DNA from: Azolla caroliniana
Taxonomy: Eukaryota; Polypodiophyta
Reading direction: 5' to 3'
DNA: 64,000 nucleotides
Assembly (NCBI GenBank): GCA_043228905.1
Contig: JBHGNT010000021.1
Coordinates: 9,176,001 to 9,240,000, forward strand
Notes under the pieces: model-generated
Told to the model about the DNA's origin: nothing
Database searches by the model: none
What the model saw: only the letters and a program-made list of their open reading frames with translations
Made by a program: the position numbers and the translations under genes
Part shown: positions 21,441-32,117 of the stretch, piece by piece
How positions within the stretch are numbered: position 1 is the stretch's first letter
How the letters are laid out: each line of letters opens with the position of its first letter

Positions 21441-21836
21441 GGGTGAAAGCACGCTACGGTGTACCAACTTTTGGCCAAAATTTTAGTACTAATTCAATGA
21501 GGAGGAAAGAAAAATAATCCAATATTTGGGTTAAAAAAGTTGAGGTTGGTGGGTCATAGTCCTAGGTAATGTTGTACGGAAATCTTAACTGTAGAAGATC
21601 TCGAGTAGTCACTCAATTATGAATATAGTAAGTTTGTCTCTCTCTCGTTCTCTCTCTTGGCACATATGTTCATCTCGAACTGTCAGTTAGTCTCTCTCCC
21701 TCTTTGTCTCCCTCCCTCCCTCTCTCTCCTTCCCCCTTCTACTCGCTGATTCTCGAGGTTCGTATCTCTCTTCTACCTTCTGTACAGGTCTTTATAGACT
21801 CCAAGCACGTCACTGCTCGTCGTTCATACCTCCTCT
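21441..21836 (+). repeat. Duplicated upstream module, copy 2
   Basis: Homologous to 9378-9773, beginning GGGTGAAAGCACGCTA and ending near TACCTCCTCT. After this point the two loci diverge completely: copy 1 leads to the broken gene, copy 2 to a short open frame and an LTR-like segment. Confidence 0.65.
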
Positions 21837-22018
21837 TTGTATCCACAATCGCTGACTCCACGGGCCTGTCGCAGCCATTGTCACGCCAAGATGTATCCAC
21901 AATCACTGACTCCACGGACCTGTCGCAGCCACTGACACACCTGGATGTAGCAATAGTCGAAGCGCAGATGCACAGTAAAGAAGAACAAATGAATAAGGGT
22001 CTAGGTCCTACTATGTAA
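21704..22018 (+). CDS. Small ORF downstream of the module
   Basis: A 104-codon open frame of unknown function overlaps the end of the duplicated module. A 54-bp tandem duplication (21839-21892 and 21893-21946) gives two copies of a peptide built on STIxDSTxLSQPL. It ends just before a purine tract (AAAGGGGGAGG, 22022-22035). It could be the tail of a retroelement polyprotein or a chance frame. Confidence 0.25.
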   Translation: MSPSLPLSPSPFYSLILEVRISLLPSVQVFIDSKHVTARRSYLLFVSTIADSTGLSQPLSRQDVSTITDSTDLSQPLTHLDVAIVEAQMHSKEEQMNKGLGPTM

Positions 22019-22035
22019 TTTTTTTAAAGGGGGAG

Positions 22036-22180
22036 GTGTCATGTGTGGGGGACCACACTAGGTCGTTTTGTCTCAAGAAGAAAACTAACTTGTAACTAAC
22101 TAGGGGTAGAGCCAAGAAAGGTGGGAAACACTATAAAGAGAGATGCCTACCAAGAGAGAAGGGGACTGTAATTGAGCACA
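22036..22180 (+). other. Possible short LTR or LTR fragment
   Basis: After a polypurine tract the sequence TGTCATGTGTGGGGG starts a segment of about 145 bp. It has a CTATAAAGAG box and an end near ATTGAGCA, where copia E coding begins. TG...CA ends and a preceding purine tract suggest an LTR, but no partner and no TSD were found. Confidence 0.25.
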
Positions 22181-22283
22181 TTACAATATTGAAAAAGATT
22201 GTAGAAAGAAGCAATTTGATCTTAAAAGAAAAGGAAAGAAGTTTTATCCACAAATCTATAGTGCATCAATTCAAAATGATAAT

Positions 22284-22916
22284 GTGAACTATTGTGAAGA
22301 AGATGAAGACAATAATTTTATACAAGCTTTTACAAGTGATGCTAATGAAAGTCAAGTGAATGAAAAGAAAGGTAATGTCAACCTTTGGTTCTTCGACACC
22401 GGGGTGCCACATCATCTACATAACTACTGCCCTCTTCCACAAGCACTCCAAGTGACATTCGGCGATCATGGCACAAAAGTCGCGATTTGCAAAGGGGAAG
22501 TGCACTTATCTCTAAACAAATCAAAGACAGTAAGCATTCCAAATGTTTATTATGTTCCAGGTGTAATGAGAAACTTAATATCTGTAAGTGAAGCAACAAA
22601 AAATGGAACAAGTATACAATTCAATAATAATTTTGCCATTATTTCTCATGAATTACCTACTGGTGATATGTTAAGAGTGACTTGCCCCAAATTTGGAAGA
22701 CTCTACCCTTTACAAATGATGGATAAAACTCCTATACAAGCCCTCTTTGCATCAAGCGCGTCACCTATTGACCCTACAATGCTTTGGCATCATCGACTCG
22801 GGCATCTCAACCCAAAGGCGATGAAGACTGGTCAAGTTCATAAATTATTCGAAGGAATTCCAACAAAGCCATTCAGCTATATATCTATATGCGAGGGATG
22901 CATCTACAGCAAGTAG
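22284..22916 (+). pseudogene. Protease and GAG-pre-integrase of E
   Basis: The open frame contains LWFFDTGVPHHL (aspartic protease D-T-G near 22395), VYYVPGVMRNLISV and MLWHHRLGHLNPKAMK with ICEGC (first half of the HHCC finger). It ends with a stop at 22914, just before the second part of the finger. Upstream codons (EKDCRKKQFDL) look like the end of a Gag zinc knuckle, which supports a truncated Gag. Confidence 0.8.
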
Positions 22917-23631
22917 TGTCGACAAAAGTTTCCAATAAGCAAACAGAAAAGGACTGAAAGACCACTACAACTCATTCATTCAGACTTATGTGGACCTATG
23001 CAATCTGTATCAATAGATGGTAACAAGTATTTTATTACATTCATAGATGACTACACAAGATTTATACTTTCTGAAGAAGAAATCTGGAGCATACAATGCA
23101 TTCACAAATTATAAAGCATATGTAGAAAACCAGTGTCAACAAAAGATTTCGACTATTCGTATTGACAATGGAGGGGAATATTTTAGTGATGAATGGAACA
23201 GTTTTTGTAAAGAAAATGGAATAAGACATGAACATATTGTACCATACAACCCGCAACAAAATGGTGTAGCTGAGCGCAAGAATCAGACGCTCCTAGATGC
23301 TAGTCGAAGTATGCTTCAAGTAGTTGGATTGCCTCTTAGATTTTGGCAAGAAGCAGTTGCGACTGCTTGTGACCTGCAAAATAGATCTCCACATAATATA
23401 TTGGGTCTTCAAACACCACATTCACTCTGGTTTAAGCAGAAACCTAACCTTGGTCACCTCCGAGTGTTCGGTTCGATCGCCTACAGTCATATACCTGCAG
23501 ATAAACGGAAGAAGTTAGATCCACACACTAGAAAATGCTTTTTTATTGGATATGGTGAAGCTTCCGGAGTTAAAGCATACAAGCTATTTGATCCTCATAC
23601 ACAAATAACACAAAAGTGTTTCTATAGTTGA
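22917..23631 (+). pseudogene. Integrase of E
   Basis: After the stop, LIHSDLCGPMQSV and FITFIDDYTRF (first Asp) are followed by a frameshift near 23060. The next frame carries IRIDNGGEYFSDEW (second Asp), YNPQQNGVAERKNQT (Glu region) and GHLRVFGSIAYSHIP. It ends at a TGA at 23629. This is the cDNA-inserting enzyme of the element. Confidence 0.82.
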
Positions 23632-24144
23632 TCAGTCATCTTCGATGAGATTAGTTTACTTCAACAACAAAAACAACATGAGGTACGCGATTTAAGGATT
23701 AATGATCTAATTACTCCAAATGTTTCACAAATAGAAAATTACGGTGGTCCGATCACAAGGAGTTTCGGGAAGCAACTTCAAAATCAGAAACATGCAGATA
23801 TTCGAGCAGAAGATGAGGAGGAAGGAGTAACGCATTACTTGTGCACTAATCCGACCTACCCTAACAAGAAAGGATTAAGATCACCATACAAAGAAGATTT
23901 ACACGATCACATAGGAAATGAAGACATACACGACATGCAGGCTACAGATGATGAAAAGAAAGATCATCCAAATCGCAAAACTTATAAAGATATATTGGTG
24001 AAAGATTTAGAAAAGGTGCCTAACAAAGAAGGAAGTCGATGGCGAAGAAAGAATCCTGAAAGCAGACAGAATGAAGAAGTCGAATTCATTCATTGCTCCC
24101 CTACATCAACATTTCTGATGTATCCACATGAAAGTGGTCATTTT
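23632..24144 (+). pseudogene. Integrase C-terminus and linker of E
   Basis: The same protein continues with IFDEISLLQQQKQHEV and a long hydrophilic linker rich in Asp, Glu, Lys and His, up to ESGHF where J was inserted. With J removed, the frame runs straight into the His/Gln-rich segment at 29845. Confidence 0.65.
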
Positions 24145-24544
24145 TGTAAGAATTTCACTCCGATTCGAAATCAAAAATTGAACTTAGACGCAAACAGGAA
24201 ATAAGAAAGAACACACAATTTACGTGGAAAACCCTGATTTAGGGAAAAACCACGGAACAGAGCTTTCACTATGAGAAATGACAAAATACAATCATAGAAC
24301 AATGAAACCTGATTTGGTATGAGCATGTACTGAAACCACGATTTCAGTCAATCTCTTCAAACTCTAGCACGCAGGTGACTATTCCTTCCGAAGCTTCCGA
24401 AGCTTCTCTGTCTTTTTCTCTTTTGCTTCACACTTCTTTTCTTCTTACTTAGCTTCTGAGTTCGTATACTCTTACACAGCCACTACTGTGCAGAAAACCA
24501 GTCGTTCTCAGATTTACACAACACACACTCCTCGTTTTTCTCTC

Positions 24545-24581
<37 letters not shown>

Positions 24582-24981
24582 ACACCCTCACATACGCTAT
24601 GTAGGTTTTCCCCTTTTCTCACTATTTCACTCTTAGTGAGTTATCCCACATACAGGCGCACTACCAGGCCTGTCAGCATATATATACTAAGTCATTTTCT
24701 TCTTTGAATGTAGAAGACATATGTATATGTATATGTGTGTCTATTCGACTGAGTACGAATTTGACTCTCTCACCGAATTCGATCAGCTAACCCCCGATTC
24801 GGTTCTTCGCAACTGACTATTCTTTTACTTTCTGAATTTCGACCAAATTCGGTAATTCGGTTTTTTTCGGCCGATTTCAGTGATTCGACTCTAATCGGCT
24901 TTTCGACTGATTTCGACCAGTCGACACTCAAGTCGACTTTTCGGCCGACTCCCCCGCAAGGAGGGACGCCTTTACACAACA
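24145..24981 (-). repeat. 3' LTR of J
   Basis: 837 bp from TGTAAGAATTTC to TTACACAACA. It includes a pure (AT)16 run at 24547-24578 and a cluster of TTCGGCCGA, TCGACC and TTCGGTAATTCGG words at 24770-24960. Confidence 0.92.
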
Positions 24982-26021
24982 AACTCCCCCTTCACTCCTG
25001 TAGGGGGAGAACCAACCAAGCCAATCTTATTCCGGCATGCAACAAGTTTTTCCATAGGCAAAATTTTTGTGAGCATGTCTGAGCCATTTTCTTCAGTGGG
25101 GATCTTAGATAGAACAAACTCATTTTCTTCCACTCTTTCTCTTAACCAATGGTACCTTCTTTGAATGTGCTTTGTACGAGAGTGGTAGGTAGCATTTTTA
25201 GCCAGATGGATAGCACTTTGATTGTCACAATGAAGTAAGTACTTGTCTTGCTTCAATCCTAGTTCGTTCAAGAACTCTCTCATCCAAATCAGTTCTTTTC
25301 CGGCTTCCACTGCAGCCATATTCTCAGCCTCGGTGGTAGACAAAGCCACAACCTTTTGCAATCTTGATTGCCATGACACAGCTCCCCCTGAATACGTCAT
25401 CACATACCCTGATGTGGATCGGCTAGAATCTACATCACCCGACATGTCAGAATCTGTAAAACCTTCTAGCACAGGTTTCCCGGAGCCATATCTAAGACAT
25501 ACATTCGAAGTTCCTTTGAGGTATCTAAGAATCCATTTCACAGCTTCCCAATGCTCCCTTCCAGGATTTCCCATGTATCGACTAACTGTCCCGACAGCAA
25601 ATGCAATGTCCGGCCTTGTGCAAACCATAGCATACATAAGGCTACCAACCGCAGAGGCATACGACACTCTTCTCATCTCTGCCTTATCTTTCTCAGATTT
25701 CGGACATTGTCCTGAATTTAACTTACAGCCCATTGGCAATGGAGATCCGACCGATTTTGCATCGCACATATTAAACCTTTGCAAAAATTTTGTCACATAT
25801 TTCTCTTGTGACTGCCATAGCAAGTTTTCAGTCCTATCCCGGACTATATGCATTCCCAAAATCTGTTTTGCCGGTCCTAAGTCTTTCATGGCAAATGATT
25901 TGCTCAATGATTTCTTCAAGCTTGCAATCTTTTTGACATCCTGTCCAGCAACCAACATATCATCCACATACAACAACAGAATAAGAAAGTCACCCTCATT
26001 ATACCTTTCACAAATACACAA
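24972..26021 (-). pseudogene. RT C-terminal half and RNase H of J
   Basis: The 349-codon open frame begins just before LLLYVDDMLVAGQD (YVDD near 25958-25969). It continues with MKDLGPAKQILGMHI, YASAVGSLMYAMVCTRPDIA, STTEAENMAAVEAGKE, HCDNQSAIHLAKNATYHS (RNase H Asp) and DMLTKILP. It is complete to the polyprotein C-terminus beside the polypurine tract. A one-base shift near 26010 separates it from the upstream RT half. Confidence 0.85.
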
Positions 26022-26857
26022 TGATCGGCTTGTGTTTTGTGGAATCCATGTTCCAACATGAAGGACTCAAATTTCTTATACCATTGTCGTGGAGCTTGCT
26101 TTAAACCATACAAGCTTTTCTTCAACCTACACACGAGATCTTCTTTTCCTTTTACCTCAAAGCCCTCCGGTTGTTGCATATAGATTTCCTCTTCTAGCTC
26201 ACCATGCAAGAAGGCTGTTTTAACATCTAGTTGTTCGATTTCAAGATTCATACTAGCGGCCATACTCAAGACAGTCCGAATAGAGGTCATTTTTACAACT
26301 GGGGCAAAAATCTCATCAAAGTCAACACCCTTTTTCTGTTGGAAACCCTTTACGACGATACGGGCCTTATACCTGGGTGTACTACCATCTTCACCAGTCT
26401 TTAATTTGTAGACCCATTTGTTTCTAAGTGCCTTCTTACCATCAGGCAACTCCATCAGCTCATAAGTTAGGTTCTCATGCAAGGAATCCATTTCTTCTTG
26501 CATGGCATTATACCATTTCTCCTTGTGTACATCAGTCATGGCCTCTTCATAGCATTCTGGTTCCCCTTCATCAGTCAAGAGAACATATTGACTGGCTGGA
26601 TATCTAGAAGAGACCTTCCTTTGTCTTCGTGGATATCTTCTCCCTTCAATAATTGGCTGATGGCCGTTTTCTTCCAGCAACTCATCTTCCGACTCCAACT
26701 CGTGTGTATCAGTCAGATGTTGGGTGTCGACCGACTCAGATTGTTGTTGGGTGTCGACCGACTCAAATTCAATTTCATTAGCCGATTGTTGTGTGTGAGT
26801 CGGATCGACTAGTATTGACTCCATAGCAGTGATCGATTTGGGAGACGACTCTGGTCT
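25986..26857 (-). pseudogene. Linker and N-terminal RT of J
   Basis: The frame holds a region with repeats of SVDTQ, then [61 protein letters not shown] and [17 protein letters not shown]. These are the classical copia RT motifs. A TAA separates it from integrase; the relative H has CAA-type codons at this place, so a C-to-T change explains the stop. Confidence 0.85.
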
Positions 26858-26860
26858 TTG

Positions 26861-27709
26861 TTACTCCCAGTCCTCGATTGTCTTGTCTTCCATGAATATG
26901 ACATCTCGACTTCTTATCACTTTCTTGTCAAGGAGATCCCACATTCTGTACCCGAACTCGTCTTCCGAGTACCCCAAGAATATACAAGGTTTGGACTTGC
27001 TGTCCAGTTTTGACCTCTGATCTTTAGCAACATGTACATAGGCCAAACATCCAAACACCTTTAAGTGTTGATAAGACACATTTCTCCTTGTCCACACTCT
27101 TTGTGGTACATCCCCCTTCAAAGGCACTGATGGAGACCTGTTTATGAGATAAACAGCAGTCAACATTGCTTCAGCCCAATATGATTTTGGCAATTTTGCA
27201 TGTGCCAACATGCTTCTTACCCTTTCCATTATGGTCCGATTCATTCTTTCTGCTAGACCATTTAGCTCAGGTGTCTTCGGCACCGTATACTCAAGTTTGA
27301 TGCCTTGAGTCTTGCAATACATCTCAAATTGGCCTCTATATTCGCCACCGTTATCTGTCCGGACAGCCTTCAGCTTTTGTCCGGATTCTCTTTCTGCCCT
27401 GGCATGAAACTCTTTAAAGACCGACAACACTTGGTCTTTAGACACCAGCACATAAGCCCACACTTTCCTACTGAAGTCATCAATAAATGTGACAAAGTAT
27501 TGTCCTCCACGATGAGATGGGGCATCAACATAACATACATCGGTGTGAACCAACTCTAAGGCATGCTCTCTCCTCATTGGAGGCCTAGAGTGAAACGCTG
27601 TTCTATTTTGCTTTCCAGCTAGGCAATCCACACACTTTTCCAAATGCACTCCTTTCACCTCTGGTAGGAAATCCTTTTCCGCAAGGATATGCATTCCCCT
27701 TTCACTCAT
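26861..27709 (-). pseudogene. Integrase of J
   Basis: 282 open codons: ISERGM-like start, CVDCLAGKQNR (CxxC of the zinc finger), VHTDVCYVDAP, YFVTFIDDFSRKVW (first Asp), VRTDNGGEYRGQF (second Asp), TPELNGLAERMNRTIM (Glu) and CIFLGYSEDEFGYRMWD. The catalytic triad is intact. The first His pair (WHKRLRH) is in another frame because of a small indel near 27725. Confidence 0.87.
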
Positions 27710-28980
27710 ATGTCTGAGCCTTTTATGCCACTACATTCCTCTCGACACAACTTCCCATGCATTACATATAGTGTGTTCTGTTTTTGGGCTCGAGCCACGA
27801 TCAGGCTCCCTTTACAGAACTTCCATGAACCATTTTGGAAGCCACCGCTGTACCCTTCATCGTTTAGCCGTCCAGCCGATATCAAGTTCAACCTGACATC
27901 CGGAACATGACGTACATCCTTCAACATTAACCTGCAGCCTGTAGATGTTAGCAAGCACACAGTTCCTATGCCCACAATCTTGCATTCCCCGTCATTTCCC
28001 ATCTTTACATGACCATAGTCACCTGCTGTGTAGGATGAGAAACATTCTCTTTTGGGAGTTAGGTGAAATGATTCACCGGAATCCACTACCCATGAGCTCT
28101 CAGCACTTGCAAGATTCACACTAGCTTGTTCACATATGAACAACATCTCTTCCTCACTAGTTACGATGGCTGAGGTATTTTTATCATCGGAGATTTTTCT
28201 AGGTTCGATCTCATCAGCCATGCCTTTGTCCTTCCTAAGGTGTCGACAATTCTTTTGGAAGTGACCAGGCTTCCCACAATAAAAACATGTAGGTCTTCCT
28301 CTAGATTTCGACCTAAACCTATCCCCATTTTCTAGACTTCTATGTTCTCTTCTACCTCTACTAAATTCTTGGGTCACATTTGCCTTCGATTGAGATAAAG
28401 CACTTTTATCCTTTCTTCTTGTCTCTTCATTTAGAATAGTCGTTTTTACTACTTGTAAGGATAAGTTGTCTTCTTTACATGAAGTGCTGAGTGTTACTAT
28501 TAGGTTTTCCCAACTATCGGGTAGAGTACATAATAATAGTGTGGCCTGCATACAATCATCTAATGGGAACTTTGATGATGCTAACTGATTCACTAGTCCC
28601 ATAAACGCACTAATGTGCTCTACTATACTCTCCCCGTCTACATACTTCAGTCTCACTATCTTCCTCATCAAGAAGGTCTTATTTAAGGCATTTTTCCTTT
28701 CATAGAGAGCGGAAAGCTTATGCCATAGCTCGAAGGCATTTGTGTCACTCGCTACATGTTGTAGGACACTAATGTCTACACATTGTCTTATGGTCGCCAC
28801 TGCCTTCCTATTTAGGATTCTCCACTCCGAATCTATTACCCCCTTTGGTATATCCTTGTTTTCTATAGGCTCATACAAGTCTTTTACTATTAGGAGATCT
28901 TCCATTTTGATCTTCCAATCTGAATAGTTTTGTGAGTTCAAGACAAACATCCCAGGAAAGCCACTCACGCTCCCTTCCAT
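27706..28980 (-). CDS. Gag and protease of J
   Basis: The minus ATG at 28980 opens 424 codons directly after the primer-binding site. Gag starts MEGSVSGFPGMFVLNSQNY. Its CCHC knuckle CFYCGKPGHFQKNC is intact near residue 230. The protease site is WVVDSGESFHLTP (near 28075-28095), with Glu where relatives have Ala. The VVAR and LYVMHGKL segment follows. Gag coats the RNA and protease would cut the polyprotein. The frame is lost just before integrase. Confidence 0.87.
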   Translation of the reverse strand: MEGSVSGFPGMFVLNSQNYSDWKIKMEDLLIVKDLYEPIENKDIPKGVIDSEWRILNRKAVATIRQCVDISVLQHVASDTNAFELWHKLSALYERKNALNKTFLMRKIVRLKYVDGESIVEHISAFMGLVNQLASSKFPLDDCMQATLLLCTLPDSWENLIVTLSTSCKEDNLSLQVVKTTILNEETRRKDKSALSQSKANVTQEFSRGRREHRSLENGDRFRSKSRGRPTCFYCGKPGHFQKNCRHLRKDKGMADEIEPRKISDDKNTSAIVTSEEEMLFICEQASVNLASAESSWVVDSGESFHLTPKRECFSSYTAGDYGHVKMGNDGECKIVGIGTVCLLTSTGCRLMLKDVRHVPDVRLNLISAGRLNDEGYSGGFQNGSWKFCKGSLIVARAQKQNTLYVMHGKLCREECSGIKGSDI

Positions 28981-29006
28981 CTAGAACCTATGCTCTGATA
29001 CCAGTT

Positions 29007-29408
29007 TGTAAGAATTTCACTCCGATTCGAAATCAGAAATTGAACTTAGACGCAAACAGGAAATAAGAAAGAACACACAATTTACGTGGAAAACCCTGAT
29101 TTAGGGAAAAACCACGGAACAGAGCTTTCACTATGAGAAATGACAAAATACAATCATAGAACAATGAAACCTGATTTGGTATGAGCATGTACTGAAACCA
29201 CGATTTCAGTCAATCTCTTCAAACTCTAGCACGCAGGTGACTATTCCTTCCGAAGCTTCCGAAGCTTCTCTGTCTTTTTCTCTTTTGCTTCACACTTCTT
29301 TTCTTATTACTTAGCTTCTGAGTTCGTATACTCTTACACAGCCACTACTGTGCAGAAAACCAGTCGTTCTCAGATTTACACAACACACACTCCTCGTTTT
29401 TCTCTCAG

Positions 29409-29439
<31 letters not shown>

Positions 29440-29839
29440 ACACCCTCACATACGCTATGTAGGTTTTCCCCTTTTCTCACTATTTCACTCTTAGTGAGTT
29501 ATCCCACATACAGGCGCACTACCAGGCCTGTCAGCATATATATACTAAGTCATTTTCTTCTTTGAATGTAGAAGACATATGTATATGTATATGTGTGTCT
29601 ATTCGATTGAGTACGAATTTGACTCTCTCACCGAATTCGATCAGCTAACCTCCGATTCGGTTCTTCGCAACTGACTATTCTTTTACTTTCCGAATTTCGA
29701 CCAAATTCGGTAATTCGGTTTTTTTCGGCCGATTTCAGTGATTCGACTCTAATCGGCTTTTCGACCGATTTCGACCAGTCGACACTCAAGTCCACTTTTC
29801 GGCCGACTCCCCCGCAAGGAGGGACGCCTTTACACAACA
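29007..29839 (-). repeat. 5' LTR of J
   Basis: 833 bp with an (AT)14 run at 29409-29436. Near-identical to 24145-24981. The primer-binding site follows directly in the minus direction. Confidence 0.92.
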
Positions 29840-29844
29840 ATTTT

Positions 29845-30285
29845 CAACATGATAGGCATGATGATTCTCCACAAATTCAACATTCCCCACAAAATCAGAG
29901 TGACGATCAACTTCATGATGAGCAGGTGGGCCACCCTCAAAATTGGCTCAGTCATGACCAGAACGACCTGTAGCTCGACCCCCATCAACATGGCCATCAG
30001 AAGCACGATTACAATCAACACGACCATCATCAGCTCGGCAATCAGCACCTCGATCATCATCAACGCTGCCAACAACAGCTCGGCCACCATCAGTACGGCC
30101 ACCATCAGGACGGCCATCAGCAGCAGAATCAGCGACCTCCTGATCATCAACATAATCAGCAACAAAATTAGCAGCGTAATCATTAACATAATCAGCAACA
30201 CATTCAGAAGCAAAATCAGTATCCTCATGATCAGAGGTATAATCAGCAAGAAGATCCGCAACCTTGTGATAAACGGGAGAATATG
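29845..30285 (+). pseudogene. His/Gln-rich linker of E
   Basis: In the frame of the RT (codon starts equal 1 modulo 3) about 145 codons are dominated by His, Gln, Asn and Asp, with many HHQ, HQ, GHQ and NQQ units. Three stops (29971, 30169, 30184) are TAG, TAG and TAA, each one C-to-T step from a Gln codon. With J removed the frame is continuous with the upstream integrase linker (ESGHFQHDRHDD). It leads into a Gln-rich, then Ser/Thr-rich part of the RT frame. Its function is unknown; copia linkers at this position are usually variable but not this biased. Confidence 0.6.
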
Positions 30286-31659
30286 AAGCAACATCGTGGC
30301 CATCGACAGCACGATCAGCAGCAGGAAAGGGGCGGCCAACAACAGGAGATGCTCGATTTGCAGCTAGAAGGCGGTGGCGACAAAGGCCTGGAGCAGATGG
30401 AAACGCCATTGCAGAGAAAGAGCAAGAATTCGAGATGTGGAGCGAGTCCTTATATAGCTACAGACACGGTTTTGGAGCGCCCCAACTCTTCCCGCTTTTC
30501 CAATTCAGTTGAGCAACTCGTTGCTCAACGTCATTCTTTAACACCCTCTAACCCATTAACACCTATTCAATTCATACCTTTAACCACAAGCCAAAGTGTA
30601 TCTGATAGTTCTCAACTAACTTTAACTCACCCACATATAGGTTCCACACCACATGCATCACCTAATGTCAATATAGTTTCTTCTCCACTCGACACTTACC
30701 CAACAAATGAAGATTTCGATGATCAACCTCAACCAATCAAGCAAAAATTTCGTAATATTTACGAAATTATGGAAGCCACACGTCCATTTGAAGCACTTAT
30801 GGCCGACTTGGGACCGGAGCCTATTGACGAGTTTGAAGACGATGATGGTGATATCCCACTTGAAGACATAAATCTCACTCCAAAAGCAGCCCTTAATGGT
30901 TCCGAGAGTGAAATGTGGAAGTCAGCGATGCAAACGGAGATGGATGCTCCCATGCGAAATAGAACGTGGACTTTGGTTCCACGACCGAAGAATCGCAATG
31001 TCATATCTAGTAAGTGGGTACTTACGAAGAAGAAGGATGCACATGGTGTAGTGACGAGATATAAAGCTCGTGTCGTCGCTCGTGGTTTTTCACAAATTCC
31101 TGGTGTGGATTTTAAAGAAACATTTGCGCCAACACTAAAAATGGTTCCATTACGCACCATGCTTGCTTTTTCGGCTGGTTTTAATCTCGAACTTCACCAC
31201 TTGGATATCGAAACTGCATTTTTACATGGTGAATTAAATGAAGAAATATTCATGCAACAACCGCCGTTTTTTGAAGATTCAAAATTCCCAAAGTATGTTT
31301 GTAAGCTTCATAAGTCATTGTATGGTTTGAAACAATCTCCACGAATGTGGCACCACAAGCTCCATACATTTCTTATGTCTATTAATTTTCAGTGTCTTCA
31401 AGCCGAACCAAATCTTTACATTCGTAAGGAAGGAAGTGACTATGTGATAATTGGTGTGTATGTTGATGATTTGCCAATTGCCTCTAACTCTACTACTTCA
31501 ATGCGAAAGGCTATAAATCAACTCAAGGAGAAGTTTCCCGTCAAAGACCTTGGACCACTAGAGTATTGCCTTGGTATCAAGGTAACAAGGAATAGGACGG
31601 AAGGCACACTTACTATGTCACAACGGAAGTTGGTCGAAGAAATTCTTCACAAGTTCTAG
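30283..31659 (+). CDS. Reverse transcriptase of E
   Basis: A 458-codon open frame. After a low-complexity N-terminal part come SAMQTEMDAPMRNRTWTLV, TRYKARVVARGFSQIPGVDF, LDIETAFLHGELNEEIFMQQP, SLYGLKQSPRMWH and GVYVDDLPIAS (YVDD at 31459-31470). All core RT motifs are intact. It stops at TAG 31657, and the polyprotein then continues in frame (DCKPIATPM) with one more TGA to the K insertion at 31809. Confidence 0.85.
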   Translation: MKQHRGHRQHDQQQERGGQQQEMLDLQLEGGGDKGLEQMETPLQRKSKNSRCGASPYIATDTVLERPNSSRFSNSVEQLVAQRHSLTPSNPLTPIQFIPLTTSQSVSDSSQLTLTHPHIGSTPHASPNVNIVSSPLDTYPTNEDFDDQPQPIKQKFRNIYEIMEATRPFEALMADLGPEPIDEFEDDDGDIPLEDINLTPKAALNGSESEMWKSAMQTEMDAPMRNRTWTLVPRPKNRNVISSKWVLTKKKDAHGVVTRYKARVVARGFSQIPGVDFKETFAPTLKMVPLRTMLAFSAGFNLELHHLDIETAFLHGELNEEIFMQQPPFFEDSKFPKYVCKLHKSLYGLKQSPRMWHHKLHTFLMSINFQCLQAEPNLYIRKEGSDYVIIGVYVDDLPIASNSTTSMRKAINQLKEKFPVKDLGPLEYCLGIKVTRNRTEGTLTMSQRKLVEEILHKF

Positions 31660-31808
31660 ATGTCCGATTGCAAACCTATTGCAACACCAATGACCGTACC
31701 GTGCAAACTATCATCCAATGATAGTCCAAAGACCGTGGAAGAAGAGCAACTTATGAAAACACTTCCTTATTGACAAATCCTTGGAAGTATAAGGTATCTT
31801 GTGAGTTG

Positions 31809-32076
31809 GGACAGGAACCCGACGTTCCTTATGCGCGACGCTCGGCCACAACCGAGCGTAGAATGATACACAGAAAACGGGAAATTAAAACACGACACAA
31901 AGGAGAGGAAGATACACAGGAGGTTTACGTGGAAAACCCAAAGAGGGAAAAACCACGGCAGCCCACAGGCTGCAAACTGTCACTATGTGAGAATGTACAA
32001 CAGTGAGTTCACTGAGGCAACGACCTCGTGCTCACAGATCTTCGCCACACGCGGCGGTTACAATAGAGGCAACGAC

Positions 32077-32117
<41 letters not shown>

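Larger units (their letters stand above)
24145..29839 (-). mobile_element. Ty1/copia element J (Tnt1/Tork-like), full length and young
   Basis: 5695 bp with LTRs 24145-24981 and 29007-29839. The flanking TSD is ATTTT (24140-24144 and 29840-29844). The primer site ACTGGTATCAGAGC is the complement of 28992-29005, and the polypurine tract lies at 24982-24990 on the minus strand. The LTRs differ by about seven substitutions plus 16 versus 14 AT units, close to 99 percent identity. All domains are present in the order Gag, protease, integrase, RT, RNase H. Frame breaks at about 27710, 26858 (TAA) and 26010 suggest it is not autonomous. Confidence 0.93.

Noticed and set aside
21424-22018. Copia or gypsy 5' LTR at the repeated module
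   Set aside because: The module has no TG...CA ends, no primer site follows it, and its other copy leads into a multi-exon gene.
29830-30342. Minus-strand hydrophobic frame (170 codons, Leu/Met/Ile-rich)
   Set aside because: It is the complement of CAT/CAG/AAT-rich codons in the His/Gln linker. The apparent membrane protein is a composition artefact.
30759-31160. Minus-strand 133-codon frame opposite the RT of E
   Set aside because: It is a mirror frame of a strongly motif-supported RT on the plus strand.
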